Below, in pieces: positions 26,073 through 34,575 of a stretch of DNA of 64,000 nt. Below the pieces are notes generated by a model. It was given only the letters and a program-made list of their open reading frames with translations. It had not been told where the DNA came from and did no database searches. Numbering within the stretch: the stretch's first letter is position 1; each line of letters begins with the position of its first letter. Position numbers and translations under genes: made by a program. The stretch is from Pseudomonas sp. GD03944 (GTDB lineage: Bacteria; Pseudomonadota; Gammaproteobacteria; Pseudomonadales; Pseudomonadaceae), in the NCBI RefSeq assembly GCF_029839275.1, contig NZ_JAOCAH010000003.1:417948-481947 (forward strand), in the 5' to 3' direction.

Positions 26073-26618
26073 ATGAAACAACTGTTGAACCTGAACGCCC
26101 TGATCCTGGCCGCCACGGCGCTCCTGGCCAGCCCTGTCGCCCTGGCCCATGACGACGCCCACGCCGGCCACGGCGCCGCCCCTGATCATGCCGCCGGGCA
26201 CGGTGAGCACGCGGTCCACGGGACGAGCGACGGGCAGAAGCCCTGGGGCATCGCCGGCGACCCACAGGCCGTCGACCGGGTGATCGAGGTGCGGATGAAC
26301 GACCAGATGCGCTTCGTCCCCGAGCAGATCGAGGTCAAGCAGGGCGAGACCATCCGTTTCGTGCACCGCAACGAGGGCGCCCTGATGCATGAGTTCGTGC
26401 TGGGCAACAAGGCCGAGCTGGATGCCCACGCGGCCATGATGGCCAAGATGCCTGGCATGCAGCACGACGCGCCGTACATGGTCCATGTCGGGCCAGGGCA
26501 GCAGGGCGAGTTGGTGTGGACCTTCAACCGGGCGGGGGATTTCGACTTCGCCTGCCTGATCGCTGGCCATTACCAGGCTGGCATGGTCGGCCAGATCCGC
26601 GTGGTGGCCGCCGAATAA
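26073..26618 (+). CDS. Periplasmic cupredoxin
   Basis: 181 residues. Signal peptide (residues 1-25, ends VALA), a His/Asp-rich linker (HDDAHAGHGAAPDHAAGH), then a plastocyanin/azurin-like domain. Type-1 copper ligands are visible as His in LMHEFV and the C-x4-H-x4-M set in FACLIAGHYQAGM near the C-terminus. GAGGAG precedes the ATG. It probably buffers or carries copper in the periplasm. The His-rich gene upstream is separated by 121 bp. Confidence 0.88.
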   Translation: MKQLLNLNALILAATALLASPVALAHDDAHAGHGAAPDHAAGHGEHAVHGTSDGQKPWGIAGDPQAVDRVIEVRMNDQMRFVPEQIEVKQGETIRFVHRNEGALMHEFVLGNKAELDAHAAMMAKMPGMQHDAPYMVHVGPGQQGELVWTFNRAGDFDFACLIAGHYQAGMVGQIRVVAAE

Positions 26619-26622
26619 GGCC

Positions 26623-28947
26623 CTAGAGGGTATTGGCAGGCGCCAGGAATGACGGGCGAATCACCAGGTTCGCCTGGGGCATGCCGATATGCGCGCCCTG
26701 GGAGTAGTCGATGCCCAGGGCCTGCACCTTCTGTTGCACCGCCGGACCGTGGACGAACTCGGCCACGGTCTGCATGCCCAGGCTGCGGGCAAAATTGACG
26801 ATCCCCTGGGTCACGCTGTAGGCGTTGGCGTCGCTGTCGAGTTGCTTGATCAGGCTGCCGTCGATCTTGATCAGGTCGATGTTCAGGCGCAGCAGGTGCT
26901 CGAAGTTGGAGTAGCCGGTGCCGAAATCGTCGATGGCAATGCGGCAGCCCAGCGCTTTCACGTCGCTGATGAAGGCGTGTACTTTCGCGTAGTTCTCGAT
27001 GCCTTCCGATTCCAGTATCTCGAAGATCAGTCGCGGGCCGATGCCACTCTGTAGCAGCTTGAGCTTGATGAAGCGCGTCAGCTCGGGGTCGACCATGTCC
27101 TCGTAGGACAGGTTGATGGAAAACTCGAAGGGCAGGTCGCGGAACACCGCGCAGCATTTCTCCACCATGATCCGGGTGATCTGCCGGTGCAGGCGGATGC
27201 GCTTCGCCACATCCAGGAACAGCGCCGGGTTCACCGGCTGGTCATTCTCGTCGAGCATGCGCACCAGGCATTCGAACTTGCTGATCTGCCCGCTGTGGTT
27301 GTCCATGATCGGCTGAAAATAGGGGCGAATACGGTCTTCCTGCAGGGCCAGCTTGAGGTGATTGGCCCATTGCAGGTTGTGTTCGTAGCGCTCGCGCAGC
27401 TTCAGGGCGGGGTCGTAGACCAGGTGATTCTTCTGCCGCTGGCGCGCCAGCTTGAGCGCGATGGCCGCAGCGGACAGCACGTCCACCGCCGGCTTGCCGG
27501 CAAACGCCGCGGCGCCCAGGGTGGCGGTGAGGTTGATTTCCTGGTCGTGCCAGAGCAGCAACCGCGTGTGGATGAAGGTCGACAGGGCCTGCAGGCGTAT
27601 TTCCAGCTGCCGGGCGTCGAGCTGTTCGGCGATCAGCACGGCGAACTCGTCGGCGCTCATCTTGTACAGCCGCTGCTTGCCTGATTCATGGTCCTGGGTA
27701 AGCAGGTGGCCAAGCTGACTGGCCAGGGTGGTCAACACGTAGTCGCCGCACTCGTGGCCGAAGAAACCGTTGATTTCCTTGAAGGCGTCCAGGTTGATCA
27801 GGATCAGGCTGCTGCGCGGCTGGCGCTTGAGGTCCTGCAGCAGCCGGGCGCGGTTCGGCAGCTGGGTCAGCGGGTCGGTGTAGGAGGCATCGAGCTGGCG
27901 CATGATGCCGGCCACGAAATACAGGATCAGACCGGACAACACCAGCAGGCTTACGCCCATGATGGCCAGGATGCGGTAGTTGCTGGCGCGCATCGGTTCG
28001 AGCACCGAGTCGATCTCGTGCTGCGGCACACCGATCCCGAACAGCATCCCCGACTGGGTGCGGGCGTGCAGCAGGGTGTAATCCACCCCGTCCACCGCCA
28101 GGGTGTCGCGCTGCATCACCCCGGAGGTCGGACGCCGCTCGGTGGCCGCGCCGTTGCGCCCCTGCAGGCGCTTGAGAATGGCGTGCATCACCGGTTCGGC
28201 AGGCTGGCCGCCGTTGCCCTGGGCGGGGCTGGAGAGGTTGCGGTTGTCGCTGTCGAGCAGGAAGGCAAAACTGCTGGGCGTAACCCGCACGCGGCCAATC
28301 AGCTTGATGGCTTCTTCGGGGCGCCAGTCGGTGGTGGCCAGCCCGATGATCCGCCCGTCCTGGTTGTGCATCGGGCTGGCCAGGGTGATCAGCACCGCCT
28401 TGGCCTGCTCGCTGTGGTAGGCCGCGCTCCAGTAGTAGGGGTGCGGCTGCAGCGGGGTCTGGCGCCAGTCTGGCGGCAGCGCGGTGCGGTACCACGGCTG
28501 TTGCGGGTAATTGTCCTGCCCGGGGTGGCGCACCATGGCGATGCGGTTCTCGGCGGCCCAGTAGGCGTAGCGGGCAAAGCCGTAGGCCGCGTTGGGAAAG
28601 GCCTGGGGCTCGAACCACAGGCCGCCGCCGAAGGCCTCGGGGAAGTCGCGCACATGCTGGCGCAAGGCGTTTTCCAGTTCCTGGTTGCTGCCGCGGTCCA
28701 GTTGCAGGCGGTTGAAGGTCTCGCCCAGGCGCGCCAGGTCTTCGGTGTTCTGCTCCATCAACTGGTGACGGGCATCGATCCGTTCGAGGTTGGCCTTGAA
28801 GGTGTCCTCGATCTGGGCCCGGCGCAGCTCGGAAAGGGCCTGCTGCGAGTACCCCAGGTTGAGCGAAGACATGACCCACATGCCGCTGATGAACATGGCC
28901 ACCAGGAGCAACAGCACGAGCATGATCGATTGCTTCAGGGGGTTCAT
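26623..28947 (-). CDS. Membrane sensor with degenerate GGDEF and EAL domains
   Basis: 774 residues. Membrane helix about 7-28, large periplasmic Cache-like sensor (30-315), second helix 325-347, GGDEF-fold domain with SADEF at 431-435 in place of GGDEF, then EAL domain from 530. The EAL motif itself reads ECL (559-561), but the remaining phosphodiesterase residues look present: Asn in SINLS, Glu in FEILESEG, the Asp pair in IDDFGTGYS, Lys in DLIKIDG, Glu in VAEFV. Expected to degrade c-di-GMP, with the GGDEF part regulatory at most. Confidence 0.88.
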   Translation of the reverse strand: MNPLKQSIMLVLLLLVAMFISGMWVMSSLNLGYSQQALSELRRAQIEDTFKANLERIDARHQLMEQNTEDLARLGETFNRLQLDRGSNQELENALRQHVRDFPEAFGGGLWFEPQAFPNAAYGFARYAYWAAENRIAMVRHPGQDNYPQQPWYRTALPPDWRQTPLQPHPYYWSAAYHSEQAKAVLITLASPMHNQDGRIIGLATTDWRPEEAIKLIGRVRVTPSSFAFLLDSDNRNLSSPAQGNGGQPAEPVMHAILKRLQGRNGAATERRPTSGVMQRDTLAVDGVDYTLLHARTQSGMLFGIGVPQHEIDSVLEPMRASNYRILAIMGVSLLVLSGLILYFVAGIMRQLDASYTDPLTQLPNRARLLQDLKRQPRSSLILINLDAFKEINGFFGHECGDYVLTTLASQLGHLLTQDHESGKQRLYKMSADEFAVLIAEQLDARQLEIRLQALSTFIHTRLLLWHDQEINLTATLGAAAFAGKPAVDVLSAAAIALKLARQRQKNHLVYDPALKLRERYEHNLQWANHLKLALQEDRIRPYFQPIMDNHSGQISKFECLVRMLDENDQPVNPALFLDVAKRIRLHRQITRIMVEKCCAVFRDLPFEFSINLSYEDMVDPELTRFIKLKLLQSGIGPRLIFEILESEGIENYAKVHAFISDVKALGCRIAIDDFGTGYSNFEHLLRLNIDLIKIDGSLIKQLDSDANAYSVTQGIVNFARSLGMQTVAEFVHGPAVQQKVQALGIDYSQGAHIGMPQANLVIRPSFLAPANTL

Positions 28948-29068
28948 CGCGCAGCGGAACGCCAGATGAGAAGGGTTCCTTTCAGCGTAGAGGCAAACGC
29001 ACGTCGGTGCCGGGTGGCAGGGCCCCCTTCAGGTCGGCAGCAGACGACCGGCAGGGGGCGGGCAGGGA

Positions 29069-29437
29069 TCAGGCGGCGAAGCGGTCCTGCAGGTAGGCGG
29101 CGATGGCCTTGGACTCGTACAGCCAGGTGGTCTGGCCGTTTTCCTCGATGCGCAGGCACGGCACCTGGATCTTGCCACCTTCCTGCTCCAGGGCCTGGCG
29201 GTGCACCGGGTCGTTCTTGGCGTCGCGCAGGGCCACCGGCAGGTTCAGCTTGTGCAGGGTACGGCGGGTTTTCACGCAGAACGGGCAGGCGTGGAACTGG
29301 TACAGCGCCAGGTTCTGCGCGGCCTGTTCAGCGGCAGCCTGGGCCTCGGGGCTGCGCTTGAGCTTGGCGGGGCGGGTCAGCAGGTCAATCAGCACGATCA
29401 GTTGGCCGAGGCCATTGCGCAGTACCTTGAGAATCAT
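29069..29437 (-). CDS. Membrane-tethered glutaredoxin
   Basis: 122 residues. N-terminal hydrophobic segment (ILKVLRNGLGQLIVLIDLL), then a glutaredoxin fold with active site CPFC near residue 52, VPCLRI cis-Pro and WLYESKAIAAYL. GAGG upstream supports ATG 29437; an upstream in-frame extension to 29572 lacks family similarity. Role: dithiol/glutathione disulfide exchange at the membrane surface. Confidence 0.88.
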   Translation of the reverse strand: MILKVLRNGLGQLIVLIDLLTRPAKLKRSPEAQAAAEQAAQNLALYQFHACPFCVKTRRTLHKLNLPVALRDAKNDPVHRQALEQEGGKIQVPCLRIEENGQTTWLYESKAIAAYLQDRFAA

Positions 29438-29589
29438 CGAAACACTACCTCGGGTGAAAAATGCGGTCGCGAAGCTTACCCGAGTTTGCTGGCGTTTGGC
29501 CTGTCGCGATGCCGAACGGCGCCTCTGGCGAGCACCGCGCCGGCGTATTGGGCATAATCCCAGGCCAGCCATGGAGCCCCGACACGCCG

Positions 29590-29829
29590 ATGAAACCCGA
29601 AGACCTGGAACTGCTGGTAACCCGCGAGATGCCCTACGGCAAGTACAAGGGGCGGCTGATCGCCGACCTGCCGGGCAACTACCTCAACTGGTTCGCCCGC
29701 GAAGGCTTCCCTCAGGGCGAGATCGGACGCCTGCTGGCGCTGATGCAGGAGATCGACCACAACGGCCTGTCGCCCTTGCTCGACCCGTTGCGGCGCAAAC
29801 CGCGGGAAGGGTTCAAGAAAAACCGCTGA
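29590..29829 (+). CDS. DUF3820 family protein
   Basis: 79 residues. MPYGKYKGRLIADLPGNYLNWFAREGFPQGEIGRLL pattern is the DUF3820 signature, a small domain proposed to relate to nucleic-acid enzymes. The start at 29590 follows GGAG. Divergent from the glutaredoxin gene. Function not established. Confidence 0.85.
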   Translation: MKPEDLELLVTREMPYGKYKGRLIADLPGNYLNWFAREGFPQGEIGRLLALMQEIDHNGLSPLLDPLRRKPREGFKKNR

Positions 29830-29857
29830 AGGCGCGGTTGCGCGACTTCATGGGTCG

Positions 29858-30040
29858 ATCGTTCCCACGCTCCGCGTGGGAACGCATCCGGGACGCTCCG
29901 CGTCCCATTGGCGCGCAGGTGGTGGACAAGCTTCGCGTTGTCCACCCTACGGGTTGCGGCAGTCGGGCTATCTGTAGGAGAGGCCTTTGATCGTTCCCAT
30001 GCTCTGCGTGGGAATGCATCCGGGACGCTCCGCGTCCCAT
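29858..30040. repeat. Duplicated double-hairpin element flanking a GGTGGA hairpin
   Basis: Copy 1 (29858-29908) is GTTCCCACGC-TCC-GCGTGGGAAC followed by GGGACGC-TCC-GCGTCCC. Copy 2 (29990-30040) has the same two hairpins with compensatory changes (CCATGC/GCGTGGGAA). Between them lies GGTGGACAA/TTGTCCACC (29921-29946), a member of the repeat family also present at 54600 and 57078. These fill the 270 bp between the DUF3820 gene and folE; no coding sequence is seen there. Confidence 0.8.
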
Positions 30041-30057
30041 CGGGCGGGGGCCGGATA

Positions 30058-30088
30058 GCAAACAGCCGGCGCAAGGCCGGCTGTTTTG
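30058..30088 (-). terminator. Terminator after folE
   Basis: AAACAGCCGGC-GCAAG-GCCGGCTGTTTT hairpin located 16 bp past the folE stop. It has short T-tracts on both strands. Confidence 0.85.
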
Positions 30089-30103
30089 TGACACCTGAAC
30101 GGA

Positions 30104-30652
30104 TCAGTTATTGACCAGGCTCAGGAACTCACTGCGGGTGGCGGCGTTTTCGCGGAATTCACCGAGCATCACCGAGGTGACCATCGACGAATTCTGCTTC
30201 TCCACGCCGCGCATCATCATGCACATGTGCTGCGCTTCGATGACCACCGCCACGCCCAGGGCGCCGGTGACCTGCTGGACCGCTTCGGCGATCTGGCGGC
30301 TGAGGTTTTCCTGGATCTGCAGGCGGCGGGCGTACATGTCGACGATGCGCGCGACCTTGGACAGCCCCAGGACCTTGCCGCTGGGGATGTAGGCGACGTG
30401 GGCCTTGCCGATGAAAGGCAGCAGGTGGTGTTCGCACAGCGAATACAGCTCGATGTTCTTCACCAGCACCATTTCGCTGTTGTCGGAGCTGAACAGCGCG
30501 CCGTTGGTGACTTCCTCCAGGGTCTGCTGGTAGCCGCGGCAGAGGTACTGCATGGCTTTGGCAGCGCGCTTGGGCGTGTCGAGCAGGCCTTCGCGGGAGA
30601 CGTCCTCGCCGAGCTGGCCGAGGATCGCGGTGTAATTCTGTTCCAGGGACAT
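30104..30652 (-). CDS. folE: GTP cyclohydrolase I
   Basis: 182 residues, type I enzyme. Converts GTP to 7,8-dihydroneopterin triphosphate, first step of folate synthesis. Zinc ligands in [10 protein letters not shown] and [28 protein letters not shown] is the conserved core. AGGA precedes the start. In P. aeruginosa a folE paralogue heads the same gene block. Confidence 0.96.
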   Translation of the reverse strand: MSLEQNYTAILGQLGEDVSREGLLDTPKRAAKAMQYLCRGYQQTLEEVTNGALFSSDNSEMVLVKNIELYSLCEHHLLPFIGKAHVAYIPSGKVLGLSKVARIVDMYARRLQIQENLSRQIAEAVQQVTGALGVAVVIEAQHMCMMMRGVEKQNSSMVTSVMLGEFRENAATRSEFLSLVNN

Positions 30653-30782
30653 GGGGTTTCCTGTGGGGACTCGTATGCACAGAGGCGCAAGGGTAGGGCG
30701 CGGCCGCTACGCTGGCAAGGGCCGCAAGCGGCCCGGGCAGTCGGTTGTCGCCATTGGCCGCTCGAGTTGTCGCTTTGCCGGT

Positions 30783-31340
30783 CTATTCGTCGCGGCCATC
30801 CATCATGGTGCGCTTGAGCATCACATAGACCGCGCCGGTGCCGCCGTGCTTGGCCAGGCAGGAGGTGAAACCGAGCACCTGCGGGTGCTGGCGCAGCCAG
30901 GTGTTGACGTGGCTCTTGATCATCGGCTTGCGGCCGTCCATGCGCACCGCCTTGCCGTGGGTCACGCGCACGCAGCGGACTTCCAGGCGCGCCGCTTCGG
31001 CGAGAAACTCCCAGAGGGTGTCGCGGGCCTTCTCGACGCTCATGCCATGCAGGTCGAGGCTGCCTTCGAAGGCAATCTGGCCGAGCTTGAGCTTGCGCAT
31101 CTGGCCGTCCTGGACGCCGTTGCCAGCCCAGTACAGCGGGTCTTCGGCACCCACGTCGATGACGAACTGGTCAGACAGGCCGTCGACCTTGGTCGATTCC
31201 TGGCGAATGGTCGCCGCCTGGCGCAGGGTGGCCTGTTGCTTGCGGTCGGGTTTGGGTTTGCCGGTGTCGGCGCGGTCGTGCTTGATCGGCTTGACGCCAC
31301 GCAGCTCGGCTTTGAACAGGGAAAAATCGTCGTCTTGCAT
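30783..31340 (-). CDS. Smr/MutS2-type domain protein
   Basis: 185 residues. C-terminal Smr domain (from residue 95) with LDLHGMSVEKA, the RVTHGKAVR segment and HGGTGAVYVML. N-terminal half is charged and probably disordered. Smr domains nick or bind nucleic acid; in bacteria small Smr proteins (SmrB/YfcN) have been tied to rescue of collided ribosomes. GGAGG places the start at 31340 rather than four codons upstream. Confidence 0.9.
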   Translation of the reverse strand: MQDDDFSLFKAELRGVKPIKHDRADTGKPKPDRKQQATLRQAATIRQESTKVDGLSDQFVIDVGAEDPLYWAGNGVQDGQMRKLKLGQIAFEGSLDLHGMSVEKARDTLWEFLAEAARLEVRCVRVTHGKAVRMDGRKPMIKSHVNTWLRQHPQVLGFTSCLAKHGGTGAVYVMLKRTMMDGRDE

Positions 31341-31385
31341 CGGGGCCTCCACGAAGGCGGCTAGTTTACCCAGGCAAGGCGGCGG

Positions 31386-31706
31386 TCAGTCGCGTTTTTT
31401 CATCAGGTGGGGCGACAGGCTCAGGTCGCTGGGGCGACGCAGGCGACGGCGGCACATGCGCCAGACGGCGATACCGCCCCACAGCAGCACCAGGCCGAGG
31501 ACCAGCAGCACCACGGCGGCGCCGGTGGAATCGTTCAGCGGGCCCAGGGCTGGCGGGCGGCCGAGCAGGGTGGCGGTGCCGGCCATGCTGAGCAATATGC
31601 CGAACGCAGCGAAGAGCGCGGCCATGACGGCGGCCAGCCGCAAGCGCCAGTTGCCTGGCCCTCGAGGTCGCAGACGGCGAGCGTCAAAACCATCGGTTAT
31701 CTTCAT
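31386..31706 (-). CDS. Small two-helix membrane protein
   Basis: 106 residues. Basic N-terminus, two membrane helices (about 23-45 and 64-84), basic arginine-rich tail (MCRRRLRRPSDL). GAGGA before the start. Encoded upstream of the Smr gene on the same strand with 45 bp between. Function unknown. Confidence 0.75.
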   Translation of the reverse strand: MKITDGFDARRLRPRGPGNWRLRLAAVMAALFAAFGILLSMAGTATLLGRPPALGPLNDSTGAAVVLLVLGLVLLWGGIAVWRMCRRRLRRPSDLSLSPHLMKKRD

Positions 31707-31804
31707 CCCGATTCCTCAGTGGCTATCGGCGGTATGACCGGCTGGCCGGGCAGGGGTTCCCGAAAGGGCTGCCCGTGGCGAGCGGATGTGACGCAACCGG
31801 CCTT

Positions 31805-32401
31805 TCAGATCAGCGCGCTGGCGTGGGGCACCACGGCGGCAAAGTTGTCGGCCAGGGCGATGATTTCGGCGCGGTGCATGTCCGCTGCGCTGATGATCTG
31901 GCCGTCGGGCGTGGGCAGGTCACGGGTCGCGCAGGCGGCGTCGACCACGGTGCAGCGGTAGCCGTAGTCCTTGGTGGCGCGCACGGTGGTGCTGATGCTG
32001 GAGTGGGTCATGAACCCGCAGATGATCAGGTCCAGGTGGCCCAGGGCCTGCAGGCGATCATGCAGCTCGGTGCCACTGAAGGCGTTGGGCATGCGTTTCT
32101 CGACCACGATCTCGCCCGGCAGCGGCGCGGTTTCCGGCAGGTGATGACCACGGGGGCCACGGGGGTCGAGCAGGCCATCGGGAATGCCCAGGTGCTTGAC
32201 GTGCACGATCGGGCGGCCCAGCAGGCGGGCGGCGGTCAGCAGCTTGACGATCTCCACCAGCGCGGCATTCAGCCCAGGCAGTTGCACCACACCACTGCGG
32301 TACTCTTCCTGAGCATCGATGATCACCAGGGTGGCGTTGCTCAGGCTGGCGGGCGCATGGCTACGGCCGGTGATTTGGAACAGTGTCTGCGGGTGTGACA
32401 T
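31805..32401 (-). CDS. Isochorismatase-fold hydrolase with Ser at the catalytic Cys position
   Basis: 198 residues. Asp of the triad in LVIIDAQEEY and Lys in EIVVEKRMPNAFSGTEL are present. The nucleophile region reads GFMTHSSISTTVRATKDYGY, where family members have a T-x-x-C-V pattern; Ser135 occupies the Cys position. Related enzymes cleave amides or isochorismate; the EntB type lacks the Cys and hydrolyses a vinyl ether, so this protein could act without it or be inactive. AGGAG precedes the start. P. aeruginosa has an isochorismatase gene at the same place before prmB. Confidence 0.85.
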   Translation of the reverse strand: MSHPQTLFQITGRSHAPASLSNATLVIIDAQEEYRSGVVQLPGLNAALVEIVKLLTAARLLGRPIVHVKHLGIPDGLLDPRGPRGHHLPETAPLPGEIVVEKRMPNAFSGTELHDRLQALGHLDLIICGFMTHSSISTTVRATKDYGYRCTVVDAACATRDLPTPDGQIISAADMHRAEIIALADNFAAVVPHASALI

Positions 32402-32562
32402 GAAAAGGGCTCCTCGCTGGCGCGGACATCTTTTTGCCTATTGTCCGCCTGTGAGGGCTCGCTGTGAACCTCTTCGTTTCACTGTATTGCGAATGAGTGG
32501 CGTCGAGCGCAGAATCGAACGACTTCACAGGGTGTGAGGTCATAGGGCAAAAGGAGTTGCTG

Positions 32563-32661
32563 ATGGATGTTTTCTCGCAGTTGTCCGCCCATTTCTGGTT
32601 ATTGTTCGCCCTGGCGATTTCGATCGCCGTGATCCGCGAGCTGCGCCGCGAGCGCGACTAA
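32563..32661 (+). CDS. 32-residue single-helix membrane peptide
   Basis: Begins ATG after AAAGGAG (seven-base spacing) and encodes MDVFSQLSAHFWLLFALAIS followed by IAVIRELRRERD: one hydrophobic helix with a charged cytoplasmic tail. It has codon use like the flanking genes. Too short for most gene finders. Lies between the isochorismatase-fold gene and prmB. Function unknown. Confidence 0.6.
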   Translation: MDVFSQLSAHFWLLFALAISIAVIRELRRERD

Positions 32662-32765
32662 TCCCCGTTCTTCGTTTTCCTATTTCCTGACACTCCTGCG
32701 CGGGGCCACCTGCCGTGTGCGGGACAGGCTGTTAAACTGCGTGGACTTTCGTTTGGAGATTCCAC

Positions 32766-33698
32766 GTGACCGACGCTTTTGCTGCCCGCCAAACCCGTTT
32801 ACGCACCGTGCGCGACTACATCCGCTGGGCGGTCAGCCGTTTCCAGGATGCCGGGCTGTTCTTCGGCCATGGCACCGACAACGCCTGGGATGAGGCCCGC
32901 CAACTGGTGCTGGGCGCGTTGCACCTGCCGTGGGAAATCGCCGACGGCTACCTCGATTGCCGCCTGGAAGACGACGAGCACGCCCACCTGCAGGAATTGC
33001 TGCGTCTGCGTATCGAAGAGCGCGTGCCCACCGCCTACCTGCTGGGCGAAGCCTGGTTCTGCGGCCTGCCGTTCGTGGTCGACGAGCGGGTCCTGGTGCC
33101 GCGCTCGCCGATCGCCGAAGTGATCGACAGCCGCTTCCGCCCCTGGCTGGCCCACGAGCCGGCGCGCATCCTCGACCTGTGCACCGGCTCCGGCTGCATC
33201 GGCATTGCTTGCGCCTATGAGTTCACCAAGGCCGAGGTGGTGCTGGGCGACCTGTCGTTCGATGCCCTGGAAGTGGCCAACCAGAACATCGAGCGCCATG
33301 GCTTGGAAGAGCGGGTCTACACCGTCCAGGGCGACGGCTTCGACGGTCTGCCGGGCCAGCGCTTCGACCTGATCGTCTCCAACCCGCCCTATGTCGATGC
33401 CGAGGATTTCGCCGACATGCCGGCCGAGTACCAGCACGAGCCGGAAATGGGCCTGGCCTGCGGCAACGACGGCCTGGACCTGGTGCGCCGCATGCTGGCC
33501 GAGGCCGCCGATCACCTCACGGAAAAAGGCGTGCTGGTGGTGGAAGTGGGCAACAGCCAGGTGCATGTCGAAGCGTTGTACCCCGAGGTGGACTTCACCT
33601 GGCTGGAATTCGAGCGGGGCGGGCATGGCGTCTTTCTGCTGGCCGCCCAGCAGTGCCGCGAGCACCAGGCGCTGTTCCGCTCCCGCGTGAACGGCTGA
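32766..33698 (+). CDS. prmB: Ribosomal protein uL3 glutamine methyltransferase PrmB
   Basis: 310 residues. N5-glutamine methyltransferase: N-terminal helical domain, then a Rossmann domain with SAM motif [14 protein letters not shown] near residue 135 and the NPPYVD catalytic motif. GTG start at 32766 with GGAG eight bases upstream. Modifies a Gln of ribosomal protein L3. prmB near aroC is a conserved gammaproteobacterial linkage; here two minus-strand genes intervene. Confidence 0.95.
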   Translation: MTDAFAARQTRLRTVRDYIRWAVSRFQDAGLFFGHGTDNAWDEARQLVLGALHLPWEIADGYLDCRLEDDEHAHLQELLRLRIEERVPTAYLLGEAWFCGLPFVVDERVLVPRSPIAEVIDSRFRPWLAHEPARILDLCTGSGCIGIACAYEFTKAEVVLGDLSFDALEVANQNIERHGLEERVYTVQGDGFDGLPGQRFDLIVSNPPYVDAEDFADMPAEYQHEPEMGLACGNDGLDLVRRMLAEAADHLTEKGVLVVEVGNSQVHVEALYPEVDFTWLEFERGGHGVFLLAAQQCREHQALFRSRVNG

Positions 33699-33719
33699 GG
33701 CTGAAGTCTCAGCGCCGGG

Positions 33720-34523
33720 CTAGCGGGTCGCGATCCAGATCAGCAGCCCGGCCTGGAACAGGGAAAACGCCACCAGGCAGGTGATGGTGAAGCGCAGGCT
33801 GCCATCTTCGCGCTTGAGCAGGCTGATGCGTTCTTCCAGCTTGCGGATCTTGCCGTCCTGCTCCTGCAGGTTGTGATCGGCCTGCTGCAGCATGGCCGCG
33901 GCATCGAGCAGTTCGACGATCTGCACCTTCTCGGTGTGCCAGTCGCTGTGCAGGGCGCTGACCCGCGCGGCGCTGTAGGTCGCCTTCAATTGCAACGGGT
34001 CGGCGTACTCCACCACGAATCCCTGGGCTTGCAGGCAATGGTCGCGGCGCGCCCGGGCGTCTTCGCTGAGTGCATCCTTGGCCGGCAGGGCGCCGCCTTC
34101 GACCAGGTAATGCGCACAATGCTGGCGGGCCCAGGCGATGCCCTGAGCCAGGAGAAACCGCCCCAAACCGCGGTTCGGCGGTTCGACCTGCAAGCCCTTG
34201 TCGCTGCCGAAGCGGACTTCCTTGCTGCGGTGATCGATCCACACCTCGAGCAGGTTCTGTTCCTTGCGCAGGCGTTGGCCGGGCAGCTGGATGGTCAGGC
34301 GCAGCAGGCTCTGTTCCTTGCTGTGGCGTTCCACCCGGCCCAGTTGAACGAAACGCAGCGGCCGCGCCCCGGTGTGGCGATCGACCTGCAACGGCGCCAG
34401 GCGCAGCAGGCGAAAGTGCTCCGGCGGCAGGTCGGCCCACGGGTGGGTCGGCTCGGCGTGGGCCTGTTCGTCGCTGGCGGTTTCGGCGGCCGCATCAGCG
34501 TTGGGGAGGTCGGTGTCGGTCAT
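33720..34523 (-). CDS. Conserved protein with coiled coil and C-terminal anchor
   Basis: 267 residues. Acidic N-terminus, globular part with LLRLAPLQVDRHTGARPLRF, then coiled coil (NLQEQDGKIRKLEERISLLKRE, about 212-236) and a C-terminal membrane helix (VAFSLFQAGLLIWIAT). Tail-anchored topology with the bulk in the cytoplasm. The start at 34523 has AGGA upstream. I do not recognise the family. Confidence 0.75.
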   Translation of the reverse strand: MTDTDLPNADAAAETASDEQAHAEPTHPWADLPPEHFRLLRLAPLQVDRHTGARPLRFVQLGRVERHSKEQSLLRLTIQLPGQRLRKEQNLLEVWIDHRSKEVRFGSDKGLQVEPPNRGLGRFLLAQGIAWARQHCAHYLVEGGALPAKDALSEDARARRDHCLQAQGFVVEYADPLQLKATYSAARVSALHSDWHTEKVQIVELLDAAAMLQQADHNLQEQDGKIRKLEERISLLKREDGSLRFTITCLVAFSLFQAGLLIWIATR

Positions 34524-34575
34524 CAGCAGCAGTCCTGTACGCGTAGCCAACGCATGCAGCGCGCCAGCTTCCTAC

